From Poecilobothrus nobilitatus (lineage: Eukaryota; Arthropoda; Insecta; Diptera; Dolichopodidae), in assembly GCA_947095535.1 (NCBI GenBank), contig OX352774.1, forward strand, positions 212,090,965 to 212,154,964: a DNA stretch of 64,000 nt. Direction: 5' to 3'. Of this stretch, positions 36,539 through 50,230 are shown piece by piece. The notes beneath the pieces are model-generated. The model made no database searches and was not told where the DNA came from. It worked only from the letters and a program-made list of their open reading frames with translations. The stretch's first letter is position 1. Every line of letters starts with the position of its first letter. The translations under genes were made by a program, and so were the position numbers.

Positions 36539-38179
36539 CATATATTATTATATGTATAAATATATACATGTTAATGTAGGTGTATGTTATAATTTTTTAT
36601 TTTCAGGTTTTTTTTTTTTTTTCTCATTTCATTTCACCATAAAAAACAATAATGTGTTTTTTTTATTTTTTGTTTTTCTTCATCACAAATCTCTTCAATA
36701 AAGCTATAATTTGCCAATTTCTTGGAAAAACAATGAAAAACAAATGAAAAACAAAAGAAAAAATAAATAAAAAATAATATGTATAACAATAATCTATAAG
36801 TGTGAGTTGTAAGGAATCAAAACTTTGATATTACACAGATATATTATATACAAAATATGTATAAATATAAAATATGTAATATATAAAAATCCATGTTTTA
36901 CTTAAAAGAAAATTGCATATTAAAACTCTTATATAAACTATAAAATATCATAAAACATAGAAAAACAAAAACAACTAAAAACAAAAAAATATATACAACA
37001 ATAAGGAAGTTAAGAAAAAAATGTAAACAGCTGACTTCCTTTTTAAGGATAATTCCATTTTTTCTTCAGTTTTTCAGTTTTTTTTTTTTTTTTTTTACAT
37101 TTTACTCTTTTCCTTCTCTTTTAATCTAACATCGATTCTAGTCATGGTAAATTTGATTTTCGTCTTTGCTTGCATTATTATATTATGTATTTATTATATA
37201 TATATATACAGTTTAGAATTTTTGAATTGTATCAGAATTTAATATAAAGAATATGGTAGATTTTTCCACATTCATATACAGAATATCATGGCATAGATAG
37301 AATATAATATATGAATGAAAAATATGAATTTAATACAGTAAAATCTTTTTAAATTGAACATTAAATAATTTAATGTTCTAAGAAATATTTAAAAAATATC
37401 AAAATAAATTTTCTTAAAAATGCAATTTATTTTAGTTTTTAATATTATATTCTATTTAAATTATGAGTTTATAATGAAATCGAGTAAATTTACAATTCAT
37501 AATCGTTCAAAATTCAGTAAATTAAAAGTCAATAAAATGAAAAATCAGTAAGTTAAAATCCGATTGTTTAAAATGCAATAGAAATCCACTTAACTGAGTT
37601 TTAATTTGCACATTTGCACATAATTTTGATTGAATTTTTTTTTAAAGTTTATTATATACACAATTCTTTCCATTTTTAGAATTAATATTTTTTGCTGTAA
37701 ATAATCCTTCCTTCTATTTATTTCTGAGATCCTTTTTATATTTAGTTTTAGTTCAAATATGTTTGTATTAAAAAATCACAAAAACCCCCGCTAAACAAAT
37801 TTTTCAAATCCTGATTTTGATTAAATTCTGATGTGATTAAACTCTAAAATGCATTGCATTTAAATTTTCCTTAAATTCATGTTATTTTTAGAAAACTACG
37901 AAATTATGCCATATCATTGTTGTTAGCTAATATTTTCATATTATTTACAAATCATATTTAACTGTAAAATGTTTTTAATTTGGCTGAAATTTGTCTGCAC
38001 AGACTTTTTTTTCGACTAAAATTTTCTTTACGTACATTCATAATACAATAATATAGAAATAAAATAAATCTTCTTCTAAGACAATAGATGGCGCAGATAA
38101 CATAATAAAAATAATATTTTCATTTCATAATTAAGTATACAGTTAAGTTATTAATGAAAACTAATAAACTTAGTGAAAT

Positions 38180-38280
38180 TAATGATTCCAGAATCTGAAG
38201 CTAAGTGAAATATAAATATTAAATGATTTCGTGAATGCTTCTTATAATAAATAATATGCTTCTTATAAAAGTCGAAAAAA
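38180..38280 (+). repeat. Short interspersed repeat, copy 1
   Basis: AATGATTCCAGAATCTGAAG, AAATATAAAT and TGCTTCTTATAAAAGT occur in the same order as AATGATTCCAGAAACTGAAA, AAATATAAAT and TGCTCCTTATAGGAGT at 45111-45190. Function unknown. Confidence 0.4.
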
Positions 38281-38726
38281 AAATTCAAAATCCAATAACA
38301 TATTTCTGGATTTCAAATACTAAGAAATCTCACGTGTAATCCTTTTTTATGTGTCATGAAATAAATGTTTTAAGAGAGCCTGAAACTTTTATAAGCCCTC
38401 TCATATCTGAAATTTATTTTTACTTTTACAAATAATTTCAAACCTAAGTTGTTTTTATTTTTTATATTTCAACAGCACATAAGTAAATTTAATTCTATTT
38501 TTGTTTATATTTATCTAAATTCGACTGTATACATGTGTGTAATTTAAACATACAGTTTATAAAGTTCAATAAAATTTCTTAATCCCATATACCTACATAA
38601 AAATGTTTTGTTGTAAAGTTCTCTAATAGAAAATATGACTTCTAATTTAAGTTCTTGCATGTATATATTATATATATACACATAGTATATATGTATATAT
38701 AGAAATTCTAATGATTTTTATAACCA

Positions 38727-38815
38727 TGATTATCATCATTATCATCATCATAATCAAGATCAATATTAAATCTAATACAATGAGAATGAAATGATGAAAT
38801 GATGATGATTATTAA
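38727..38815. repeat. ATC/GAT trinucleotide-rich tract
   Basis: A TATCATCAT-type run on the left and an ATGATGATG-type run on the right, separated by about 35 bases and therefore inversely repeated. Confidence 0.7.
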
Positions 38816-41800
38816 GAAAATTTTCTTATATGTAGGTACTTTTTTTTTTTAATAACATATTTTCTCTTCCCTTCCGTTCTTCAGTTTTCGTTGTATTTTC
38901 GTTATTTCCTTTGGTTTTAAATTTTTTTTTTTTCTTTTTGTTTTATTTTTACGCAATTTTCTTAATTTTTTTTTTTTTTATTATAGTAAATTTTTGATTG
39001 AGAATTATACCGTTATATTGCATTATGACGCTATTAGCGTTAATAAATCAATTTTTTTGTGCTGCTTCCTATTAGAATCGTTATTCATTTAATATCGTAT
39101 CGTATCGTAATCAATATTATACATATTATTTTGACTTGAACCAATCAAAAACAAAATAAAAAAACAAAAATTTGTCCCAGACAGGATTTTTTTTTTATCC
39201 AAATTTTCTTTTTTTTTTTTTGTATTTTTCATTCATTCCGGTTCACTATCATCCTATTGTTGTATATGTTCTGAAAATAAAAGGGAGCAGATTTAATCGG
39301 AAGTTTTTTTGGGGTTTTTACGTTATTTTTTTTTTTTTTGTTGTTTATTCTGTTTATTCTGTTTTCTTTCATTATGTTATTATTGTTGATGTGGTGATAT
39401 GTTACTGTTATTATTAGGAAACTTCAATTAACAACAACTTATCATACATACTTACATACGTATATAGCTATATCATAAGATACATTAATGTATTATTGTG
39501 TATATTGGGTTATAAAATTGCGTGCGTTATTTGATAAAGAAAGGAAAAAATAAACAAAAACAAAAATTTATTGTTTGTCTGGAAATTCTTACGAAAAATG
39601 ATTAATCCATAGAAACAAAAATTTTAATTTCTTTGTATACTTTTATATTAACATCTTCTAAAAGATCTTAACCCAAGAAACTGATATTAAACGGTCATCA
39701 AAAAGAAAACATATGAAATTAAGCACTTTTTTAAACAGATTTGCTAGGCAAAAAAAAATGATGATTAACATTAACTTTTAACTACTGGAGTAGATTAAAG
39801 TAAAAGTCTGCTTAAGTATATTCACTTGAATATCCCACTGCAGTGAACATCCCACTAAAGTGAACTTCAATGATTTCAATATTGAAGAAATTTTTTCAAC
39901 CAGTGATTTTTACAGGATAATTGATATTATTTAATAAAATATTAAAATGAACAGCTATTTCTTAACATATTAAATAACAGCGGAGAAATTTGTATCATTT
40001 ACGCTAAGTGATGATTTCCAGATCAATTAAAAATAATGTTACAGCTAAAATTATTGATAAAATATGAAATGTTAAAAAAAAAAAACAATTATTTTATGAC
40101 GATATATAGAACATTCCAATAAAAATATATTCTGCGTTCATCACTCAACTAACTTTAAAGGTGAAAGAAAATTTTTTACACAATCTTTTGATAAATGCTG
40201 AAGAAAAAACAAATGATATTCATAGTATAAAATCCGAAAAACTAAGAAAATATAGGTGTATTTTTTGGATTAAAATGCCAATTTTGATTTCCCAAAATAA
40301 TATTTTAAATATATTAAAGTTTAACATGTTTTCTTCCTGTCTTCGTCACTCCTTAATATAATGCGATGTGTTTGATTATAATTCTATAAGCCGGAAACAT
40401 TTTTATCCTAAAAATAATCTTAAAACTGTAAATCTAATCTTGAAAAAATGTAATTAATTTGTACCTAAATATATTATGAACATTTTTTTCTTATTCGCAA
40501 ATAGAACCCGCGTACAGCATTTTTGTACATATTTGTTCTATTAATTGAAATTCACTTTTCGGACCCATATCCACTAATTCTCACTTTCATTAATATCATA
40601 AAGATATGGACAAATTTGATTAAGGTTGAATAGGGGAATATCGTTTTTATATATAATAAATGTAAAATGAAAGTGGTTATAATAAAAAGAAACCAAACCA
40701 AAAAAAAAAAAAACAACAACAAAAAATTTCTTTTTTATCCTGTTTTTGTTCCTGTTTGTTTATACTTTGTTTTTGTTTTGGTTTTTTGTTCTAATATTGT
40801 TTTATAATGGAAATGGAATGAGATTTTATTGAACATTCTTTCCAAACCACATTATTCTATTTCTTCATCATATTTTGGTTTGTTTGTGATTAGATTTTTC
40901 TTTGTTTTTTTTTTTTTATTGTTTTTATTTTTGTTTTTCTTTTTTTGTTACTTGCTGTTTTTATTGTTGCTGAAAGTCAGAGATTTAATCCATAATTGCA
41001 GGCAAATTTTTGGAAAATTAGTAAACATTATAATATATAATTAATTGAAGAAGGTTTTACGTAAATATATTTTATATATAATATATAAAAGATTTATATA
41101 TATTTATTAGAGTGTTTGATAGATACATTATATATATGAATAATACATAAATTACGATAGGTTTATTAGTAATAATGAAGGTTTATTATATGAAAATGAA
41201 AGGGAATTAATTTATTAAGAAAGTGACTATGATAGATTCTTATATTTCCTTTTAATTATATAATACATACATAAATATATGTATATTTTTATTTATATCC
41301 GGTAATTTAGAAAAAGTCGATGAAAATCTTGTAGAATATTATATGTATTTAGTATGATTTTTTTTTTTTGCTTGTGAGTTTCTTTGTATGTTTATTAAAG
41401 ATAGAAATTAAGTAATTCTTCCAGAAAATTTTATTTAAAATTTTAAAAGTGGCAACTTTTTTTTTTATTAACTACATAATATGAGAGTAGTATTTTTTAA
41501 ACTAGTTTTGGGTTTTTTTTTTTTCTTTGTTGTTTATTAATTAACTTTACACTTTGTAATATGATATACATGCACTTTATATAAAAAATTTTCATACTTT
41601 AATATTGCTCTAAAAGAAGTGATATAAATTACATACAGGAATCCTTTGCCATAGTTTTTGACCAAGTTAATTTTGTAATACATACTTTGGGAAATTTTTC
41701 ATTAAAAATTTGTCTGAAGGTTAGAGGTTGAGGTGAATTGAATTTTTGAATCAATCGTACTAATAATTTTGACTTGTCAAATTAGGCTTTACTAACTTTA

Positions 41801-44800
41801 CTAACTGTAAGCTAAATTGTCATTATATATCTATCATGCAAAGATTTTAAATATATTTAGTTTATTCGTTATATAAAGATTACTTTTATTATAGTTTTAA
41901 TAGATATTTTTTTTCTTATAATCTTGTTAGAGCAGTAAAAATCGCTCTGTTTACGAAATAAAATCTCGTTGGAGCAATATAATTTTAACAATGGTAATTT
42001 TAACAAAAAGAATGAATGAAGAATGGAACTCCACCCCTTACGATGCCACAGTCTAACAATTTTTATTTTGTGTTTGATAATGAGTGTCTTTAAAATCTTT
42101 GGTCTTAAATACTGTCATGGTTGATTTAATTTTAGTATTTCCGACTTCTGAAAGAACTATGTAAGTAGAGCTTTTGTAAGTCCAAACAAAAAATTATTTT
42201 AGTAGTATATTTATGAATAGGTAATAAATTAATGAAAATATTTTTTCATTAATGTTTTTCTTCTCTTTTTTCATTCAATCCATTAAGGTGTATGATGCTG
42301 TCTTTTTATAATAATCAATCATTTAAGGAGTGTGACGGATCCTCAAAAATTCCTTTTTAATTTTTTTAAGAGCTTTAATTTTCTGAATCATTATTCTAAT
42401 TAGCTGTTGTGAATCATAAATAAATGACTCTATTTAACTATGCACAAGTATATTTTTAAACCTCGAAAAGTTCTCAAATTTTTTTAATTTAAAATTAAAA
42501 AAGAAGTTCAACAAACTTAAACTCTAAAAAACCAAACAGTTTAATAATTTAACATAAAAATAAAATATATTTTTTTTTTTATTCAACAAACAGACGCTAC
42601 TTTTGTTTCTTTTTAGAATGAACATATTGAAATCAATAATAGTGAAACTAAATAATATTCAAAAAATATATGTTTTAATTTTCATTTAGCAGAAAACTTC
42701 AAAACCGGAAACACATTTTTTTTGCGTAGTTTTTTTTTTTTTTTTGTGATTATAAAACCCATTTTACATTTTAAAAACTATCGATCCCAAAACATAATCC
42801 TACATAAAATAGAAAAAAAGGCTAACAGTTTTTTCTCTCATTTACTTTTAGATGTTGCACATAATGAAATAATTTTAAATAACACAATTAAATTATATAA
42901 ATATAAAATTTACATTCAATGTGCGTTTTTATGTTTTTATGGTTGAATTCACCAGAAACAAAAAAAAAAACTACAAATTAACGTAAAATGTACAACATAA
43001 TATAAAATGATTGAATATATTATAAAAGTGTCCATGTCCTTATTAGGTTTTTTTTTATTTACCGTCATTTTATATAAAAAAATTATTTTTGTTTTTCGCC
43101 TAAAATCTCATATTTTGCATATCAAATTATTTGAAAAAAAAAAAAAATCAAAAATAACATCATTATTTAGTTTGTTTTGTTCAACAAACCTCAAAAACAA
43201 ACCATACGATTTTTTATTTCATGTAATAAAAAATTATCCTAAATAGAAAAAAAACGAAAAAAAAAACAGTAAAATTCTAAAACAGATGAAATGATAAAAG
43301 AAAAAACAGAAAATTCCAAATAAAACTTCTGGTTAATATCCTATTTGAAAAAAAAACTCAAAAAAAAGCAATAAATATTCTAACTGAAATAACAACAAAA
43401 TTCAAAAAAAAAAAAATACCACAAATTTTATAAAATGGTATCGACACGAAAAAATTCGAAAAATTCTAGTAAAAGTGCAGGGGAAAAGAAAAAAGAAAAT
43501 ATTTAACATTTTTTTTTTTTTTTGCCTAACAGTATTGTGAACATTTCTTTTAACTCAATCGATTTTATTTATATTCTTTGCTATTATCACCATTCGCCGT
43601 TCACCATCCCACCACCATCATCAATTCAACAAAACCTAAACAAAAAAAAAAAATAAAACTATGATCATAGATTATTGAATGAATTATTAAAGAAAATCCA
43701 CTAGAGAAAAAAAAAAACAACGCTCTCTTAAAAAACTTAATAGTAGATAGTTATAAAAAAAAAAAAACAAATACCCATGTACACAAAATAAATTTTTTTT
43801 GCAAAACAACAAAAAAAAAAAAAATATAAAAAAACATGAAAAAAAAAAACTACAATGCTCTATAAAAATATGCATAGTGATCGGAAAATTCAATAAATTT
43901 TCCAAAATACAAATAAAGACAATCGAAAAAAAAAAAAGAAAAATTCTAAAAATATGGTGTGAAAAATAAAAACGAAATAAAAAAAACTTTCAAAAAACCA
44001 AAAACAAAAAAAAAAAACCTTCGACACCTTAAACTTTAACACTTATAAAAAGATTTTATATCTCTAAATAACAAACCAATAAAACAACAATAAAAATTAT
44101 ATAAGAAAATAGTTTTTTTCCCTCAAATAATATGGATATAAATGGGAGACTCATGGGGAAAGGAAATAAAAATTCTATATTAAAAAAAATATATAAAACA
44201 AAAACTTAAAATGAAAACAACAAACGTATATCTAAGAAAAAAAAGAAATAAAACTTTTTTATCCCTTTTTAATACATTTTAGGTGTCTTTTTGTTTTTTT
44301 TTTTTTTTTGGTGTTCTTTTATATAGATTTTTAATAGATTTAATACTACTATCAATATTAGTTATACTTATATAATTATATTTTTTTTTATTTTATTGCA
44401 TTTTATTATTAAGACAATTTAAATCGATAAATATTAAATATAGAATATCTATAATATAAATATCTTATATAAATTTATTTTTATTACACCTATGGTAATT
44501 ACAGTAATTAAGTTAACTTAAATAATTAATTACTGGTTTAATTAATCTAAAAAGTGTATATTAAAATTTTTTTTTATAATAAATATATGCGGTAATATTT
44601 TGAACTTGAAAAACTATAACTTACTTCATCAAGTCCAATAATCACCCTCTGGTAGTCTAGGTTTTTTTTAGTTTTTTTCTGCCCACTCTTATATCCATTA
44701 AATTATTTTTTATTTATATTTGACTAAGCTTAAGTTTCTGGAATCATTAATTTTACGACTTATTATTACTCGGCTCGGTACAAGAACTATAAGACGTAAA

Positions 44801-44987
44801 TATTTCTGTTATATCTACGCCATCTATTATCTTATACAAGAATTATTATTATTTTATTATACATATATGTATATAATACGATATGGTATTTGTGATATAT
44901 ATATATATATTTATTTTTTAATTTAATTATTATATTATAATAATGATATATTAGAAGAAAAATCTATATTATTTTTTTATTAATCTA

Positions 44988-45052
44988 TATGACCCAGACG
45001 GAGTTTGAACCCAAAATCTTTCAAATAAAAGACCGGTGTCTTAACCACTATT
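44988..45052 (-). mobile_element. tRNA-like SINE remnant, second family
   Basis: The minus strand reads TAGTGGTTAAGACACCGGTC (A box) and, 20 bases later, GGGTTCAAACTCC (B box), followed by GTCTGGGTCA. Box spacing is tRNA-like and the sequence differs from the SINE at 3.7 and 63.2 kb. Acceptor-stem pairing is not convincing, so a functional tRNA is unlikely. An A-rich segment follows on the minus strand. Confidence 0.5.
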
Positions 45053-45110
45053 AAATAAATATTAAAAAATCCATAATCAAAAGACCATAAAATTGAATAG
45101 TTAATGATTC

Positions 45111-45190
45111 CAGAAACTGAAACACTTAGTCAAATATAAATAATAAATGACTTAGGATACCCTATGCTCCTTATAGGAGTGGCAAGGACA
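45111..45190 (+). repeat. Short interspersed repeat, copy 2
   Basis: This is the counterpart of 38180-38280. A 74-residue frame (45164-45388) starts at its right edge; it is basic, has no recognised domain, and is not called as a gene. Confidence 0.4.
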
Positions 45191-45721
45191 AAAAAAAATC
45201 TTTTTAAAAAGCGTACATCAATTATATCAACCTGTGGCAAATCGAGAAAATTATTTGAAAAGAAATTTCTCCACAGACTTTCTTCTTATGAAAAAAGATT
45301 GATGCGTCTTTATCTTTTTAAAAAGATTATCTACGAAAGAAGTTCTAACATTCAGCAAATTTCTACCAATAGGATAGTGCCCCGTTAAAACCCTCAAATT
45401 ATATTATCGATCTTAGGGAAATTTAGTGAATCGTTTTAGATCTAATATTGGTTATGTCTGTTTAGCTCCAGCAACAGATACTTATGGCGAACCACCTTCA
45501 GTTCGTTAGTGTATTGGCTTATTGTTGAGATCAATATTTATTGGTTGTCATAGCAAACCTAGTTTTAAACATTACAATAGCAGAAAAATTAAAAGAACTA
45601 TGAAAATTAATGTTGACTTGCAACTGTTATTATTTAGGCTAACTTTATTCATTTTTACTCTCATATTTATTTGTTTTCTTAACTAAATGAATTTTAAACC
45701 CATTAAATGGTTAAAAAGGTG

Positions 45722-45835
45722 CTGATATTTAAAAGTATAAAATCCCACATACTTATTGAAAACTTCTTTATGCTTCTCTTTTACTTAGTATACAATGGTT
45801 TCAGCCTACGGTCGCAAAATGAAAATTTAACTTTG
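45722..45835 (+). mobile_element. LINE 3' end, diverged copy
   Basis: GGTGCTGATATTTA, AAAATCCCACATACTTATT and CCTACGGTCGCAAAA correspond in order to the 3' UTR motifs at 15075-15185. Divergence is high and no LINE coding remnant precedes it. Confidence 0.35.
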
Positions 45836-46992
45836 TAGCAAAATGTTGCCAAAATTTAATTATTTTTAATTACAAAATAAAAAGAAAATAAATTTATTGA
45901 TATAATAAAAAAACAAACATATGTTTCTGTGTAAAAGTGAAAAAAAAAAAATGAATACTGACTGTAACAGAATTAATTAGAAAAATCCTTCAAATAATCC
46001 TTGAAAAACCAAATGTTTTAAGAAATTTTTAGAAACCATTCCTAATACCTATTTATTTAATTATTTAACATAACATAACATAATAATGTGAATAACTTAA
46101 CATCCCTAACTGTTTGGAATATCCTGTAGGTTGTACAAATTATATAAATTTGTTTAAAAATAATCTTTTTTTTGATTTTTTAAACTTATACAGGATATAC
46201 AGAATCAAAAGAATAAAAGATTTTTTTTTTTATGTATATTTTTCTCTTGATGATAATATTATTTTTTTGTGTGTATTTATATTTATATTTTCTTTTTTTT
46301 TTTTTTTTGTTTTCCTGAAAAATAACTTTCTATTGTTGATTTTTCTTAACTAGCCTTGACTTTAAAACAACAGGATAACAAAAAATATTTATAGCTTGTC
46401 ATTAACAAAAAATAAAACAATAAAAATAACAATAAGAAAATAATGAAATAAAATAAATGTATAAATTTTATTTTAAATAAGTTTTACAGGACAATTGAAT
46501 TCTAAAAGTCAATTTTTATCTTAATTAAAAAAAATAAAAAAAAAGGATATATTATATAAATTTTAATACATGAAAATTTTTTGATTTTCCATTGTTTTAT
46601 TCATCCTGAAAACGAATGGACCAAATTTTTATAATTTTTTTTTTTATTAAATGAAATTTCCTAGATATTTTTTTTAGAAATTTCATTAAATTATGTATAA
46701 AAAATATTTAAATAACTGTAAAAAATAAAATGAAAATTTATTTAATAAGAAAAAAATTGCATAACCAATAAATAATATTACATACATTGTATTATATATT
46801 GTACGTATATAACCAGCTTCCTTTACTTTATTTTGAAAAATGTTAGAAAACCTTTAAAAAATATTAAATTTTCCATACAATATATGCACAAACATATGAA
46901 TATTTATTTATTAATAAAGGTATCTGAAAATTAAAGGAAAATAATATGATATTGGAGACTGGAAAAAAACAAAAATTGTTTAAGAATCGGAA
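45836..46992. other. AT-rich intron sequence, no gene seen
   Basis: Simple sequence. AATGAAATTTC at 46650 and its inverse at 46677 form a short inverted repeat. The frame at 46114 is homopolymer-driven. Confidence 0.55.
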
Positions 46993-47411
46993 TCTATTAT
47001 ATAAAAGCCGTAAACGTTTGCAACAATTTTCTTTATTTTTTATAGCAAAAACTAATACTGCACATAACAGAAAAAAATTTATAGGGTAGGGTACATAATT
47101 CCGAAAATCAAAATTCCGAAAACAAAATCTCGAAAAATCAAATTTTTACGATTTATTTAAATTTATTTTTATTATTATTGTAAAATGTTAAGCACATATT
47201 TCTTACAAATGAAGGGAACATATCTCTCAAAAAACGTTTTTAAGATAAATAAAAACCTTATTAGAACAGAAAGATATTTCTTTTTAGTTCATTAAAAATT
47301 GAAGTGACAAAAAACCAATATTATTTCTAGATTACTAAGATACCAGTATTATTAACCAATATTATTTCTTGATTACCAGACTAGCGTATGATACGCCATG
47401 TTTATCTATAG
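46993..47411 (+). mobile_element. Helitron-like non-autonomous element, copy 2
   Basis: It starts A|TCTATTATATAAAAGCCG exactly like copy 1 at 1587, then GTAAACGTTTGCAACAA and GCAAAAACTAATACT. It loses about 300 bases of copy 1 before rejoining at ATTTATTTAAATTTATT. The end has GATTACCAGACTAG, a hairpin with perfect inner arms (47382-47398, CGTATGATACG) and TTTATCTATAG, so the terminal CTAG is altered by TA. The hammerhead-like segment is present but diverged. The two copies differ at about one base in six by eye, so they are old. Confidence 0.6.
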
Positions 47412-49280
47412 TATACTATATTAATAGATAACCGGAATATATTCTTAATAATTCATTAGATCTCAAAAAAGACCCCAACAATTTTTAGGACAGAATGTGT
47501 TTATGAAATTATTCTAAAATTTCTATCCTAGACTTATTAGAAAGTCTAAAAAAATTAAGTACGCAACATTATCAATAATTATAACTACATAAATTTTGTA
47601 GATTTATCAGGACCTTCAAGATTAAAGTTTGAAGTAATACTTTTTTTATTCCAAACTAATTGCGTCAAGGGTTTATCAAAAATATAGGACAAAAATGTCT
47701 TAAGAAATTTTAAAAATAAATTTGATTAATCTTTAAACATCTTAATGGATGGAGAACCAAAACTCTCATTACGACTTTTGACTTAACTATGTGAAACAAA
47801 AGTAAAAAAAAAGCACAAAAGTTGTATATCGCTTGCAACTCTTTAAAGTGAGGGGACTTGCAACTCTTTGAAATATGTATGTATGTTAAATCAATAATTA
47901 GGATATATTTTATAGTTAAAAGATCAAACTTATAGCTTTTTCTTGAATCTATACAATATACTAAATTCTAAATTATGTGATATTGAATATGATTTGTTAT
48001 AGAATGTGGTGTCCCGAGAGTTCACGGCTGGATGTTAATAAAACAAAATAACCTGTCGCAAATACTCAATATATGTATATATCAATGGTACTTTTGACTC
48101 ACATTGATAAACCAAAAGTCCTATTAAAAAAAAGGTGAGAAGTTTTTAACAATAAAAGAAAAGTTTATTACTTTCTTAGTTTCTTAATAAATTTTTGCCT
48201 AAAAATACTTAGCTATATATGCCCATCTTAAACAATTCTTTTTTCAATTAATTACCTATGTAAATTAATTACAAAAAAATCATACTCTACAGCATCTAAC
48301 CGAGTTTCTCCTAAATGTTCTTCTCTACTTAATTCAATTATAAGCATATATTTTCTATTCTTTTTTTTGTTCTTTTTTATTCAAGCTACCTTATTCAGAA
48401 AGCGAATCTCGGTTAAAAATGTTATTGCAAACTTCAAAGCATATAAATAATTGTAAAATATTAGCATAAGAAAAAATTAGATAAAAGTTACTGAAAAGGA
48501 TTTGATTCACTTAGACCTGTAGTGCGTGAGAAAAAATGTGTATTCAATACATTACTTGCTACTATGTATACGTATTTAAGATAGTGTTGTTTGCAATTGT
48601 TTGTAAAAGCTTTTACCTTTGCAGTTTACAGCTCTGTTATTTTTAATTCCATATACACCTCTGTAAATATATACAGTATATGTATCTATAGGTACAAAAT
48701 TAAAAAATACATTATATCAATATTTAATATTTATACAGTATTTTTATAAAATATATATCTCTTTTCCTTAAGAAATCAAAAACTTTTCATCATTTTTTAA
48801 TATTGAATATGATATCTACTATTTTTGTTTAAAATTCATTTTAACAAATGATTGCAATTGAAATCTATTAAAAAGTTTTTAATTTATAATAAAAAAAATG
48901 AAAACAACGAATTTTCTTTTACATTCTGAAATTTCAACTTTTTTTAAATTTTTTTTTTTTTCGTTTTATTTTTTAAAATTGATGATGGAAATTGACAGAA
49001 TTCTTGATTGAAATTAATTGTTTTCATTTTATTTTTCAATTTGATTGAAACTGATTTATATATTGATAGTTTCCTTTTTTTCTCTGTAAAAAAATATTAT
49101 ATTCATTTCCTCTTCAAAGTTTTGTATCCCTTTTTATATTTACATGTAAAAATTATATAAAATTAAAATCTTCTTTGAACTATACTGCTAGAAAAATTCA
49201 CATGGTGGTTTTATTTTTTTTAAAACCCATTTTTTACCTTAAGAATAATAACTTTTTAAAAGATAGACAAAAAATGTAAT
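47412..49280. other. AT-rich intron sequence, no gene seen
   Basis: Nothing supported. A slightly more complex patch at 48000-48060 has no identifiable content. Confidence 0.5.
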
Positions 49281-50230
49281 GAAATTGTAATTGTGCAACC
49301 GACGTACAGTTGGCTTACTGACCTAGTTGTTAGATATCTTGTAGGGATAAACACCTGTTCTATAGAAATTAAGCAGTTAATGTTAAAGTTTTTCTACCCG
49401 GAACAAGGAATGCGACAGATACCAACCTCTGCCCTATATAACTTCTAATATCACGTAACGCAACTTATGGAAGATCGTTTGTCATGTGTTTTCGCGTTTG
49501 TGTAATCAGATGCCATCGCATGTGTACTCCAACGTTGGTAATTCAAATGTGTACGAATAAGTAAAGTTTAAAAATAACATTAACACTTGTTTTGAAAATG
49601 TCCTTGCAAATTTTTTTACCAATCCTACATAATCCTAAATTTCTCCTAAATATCTTTTTCCCAAGAATACATTCTAGATCCCTATTCCGTAAATAAAACT
49701 GAGCATTTATATTAAAGATCCCACCAAAATTTGGTTTCAAAAGGAGTCTGGTTTTGATTGGTTCAAGTCCAACATTATTCAGAAGAAACACGTGCAATTC
49801 TTCTGCGTAATTTTTGAAGTTTTCCACAAACTCTTGTGAAGAGAAAAACTGTAACCGTGAAAAATACAATTAAAAGAACATCAAAGAAACCTTTGATGTA
49901 AATCCCTAAAAATAGGTTCCATTCTTAATTGTTCACATTTAATAATTTTATAATAACCTATTAGTCTTTTTATATAAAATTTCTGTTTTGAAACATTTTT
50001 AAGATAACTTTTCTCAATTAAATGTCACTTTTACCAGGAACTCTGTTTTAGTCTTATAAACCATTAATAACAATAACACTATTATTAAACTTACTTAGTC
50101 CCGCACGTTTCTTACACTTGATACTAGAAGTGCTTTGTCTTTGTCATGAATTTCAAAAAGTATAGAACCAAAATTGCCAAACGGTAAACGATGCCAAATA
50201 TTCATAACAAAACTAATTCATTTTATATGG
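49281..50230 (-). other. Complex-sequence island with reverse-strand reading frames
   Basis: Base composition is visibly less AT-skewed than the surroundings. On the minus strand a 41-residue frame at about 50104-50226 (containing IWHRLPFGNFG) and the 108-residue frame at 49543-49869 lie in tandem. A GTAAGT directly follows the first frame's end on the minus strand (about 50098-50103). This could be a decayed transposon, a processed fragment or unrecognised exons. The sequence does not decide. Confidence 0.35.
49543..49869 (-). CDS. Unidentified 108-residue reading frame
   Basis: I do not recognise this protein. Its residue use is balanced rather than homopolymeric: an acidic/aromatic start (QEFVENFKNYAEEL), a central LLLKPNFGGIF, and a basic Cys-containing end (LCRIGKKICKDIF). 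No signal peptide, membrane segment or catalytic motif is evident. It lies in a complex-sequence island, antisense to the DIP-type gene. A degenerate transposon or gene fragment is more likely than an intact gene, since no promoter, ribosome context or neighbouring exon can be shown. Confidence 0.2.
   Translation of the reverse strand: MYFSRLQFFSSQEFVENFKNYAEELHVFLLNNVGLEPIKTRLLLKPNFGGIFNINAQFYLRNRDLECILGKKIFRRNLGLCRIGKKICKDIFKTSVNVIFKLYLFVHI

Larger units (their letters stand above)
34271..44987. other. Long AT-rich intron stretch, no gene seen
   Basis: More than 10 kb of simple sequence dominated by poly-A/T and AT, ATC and ATT microsatellites. Forward frames here (34419, 34722, 36510, 39172, 40161, 40829, 42722, 43007) are either Phe/Lys/Tyr-rich homopolymer translations or lack recognisable domains. 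Confidence 0.55.

Noticed and set aside
40829..41044. Forward frame resembling a membrane segment
   Set aside because: Hydrophobicity comes only from poly-T codons (Phe/Leu).
45164..45388. Basic 74-residue frame
   Set aside because: Overlaps the edge of an interspersed repeat, with no domain and no exon signals; too weak to call.
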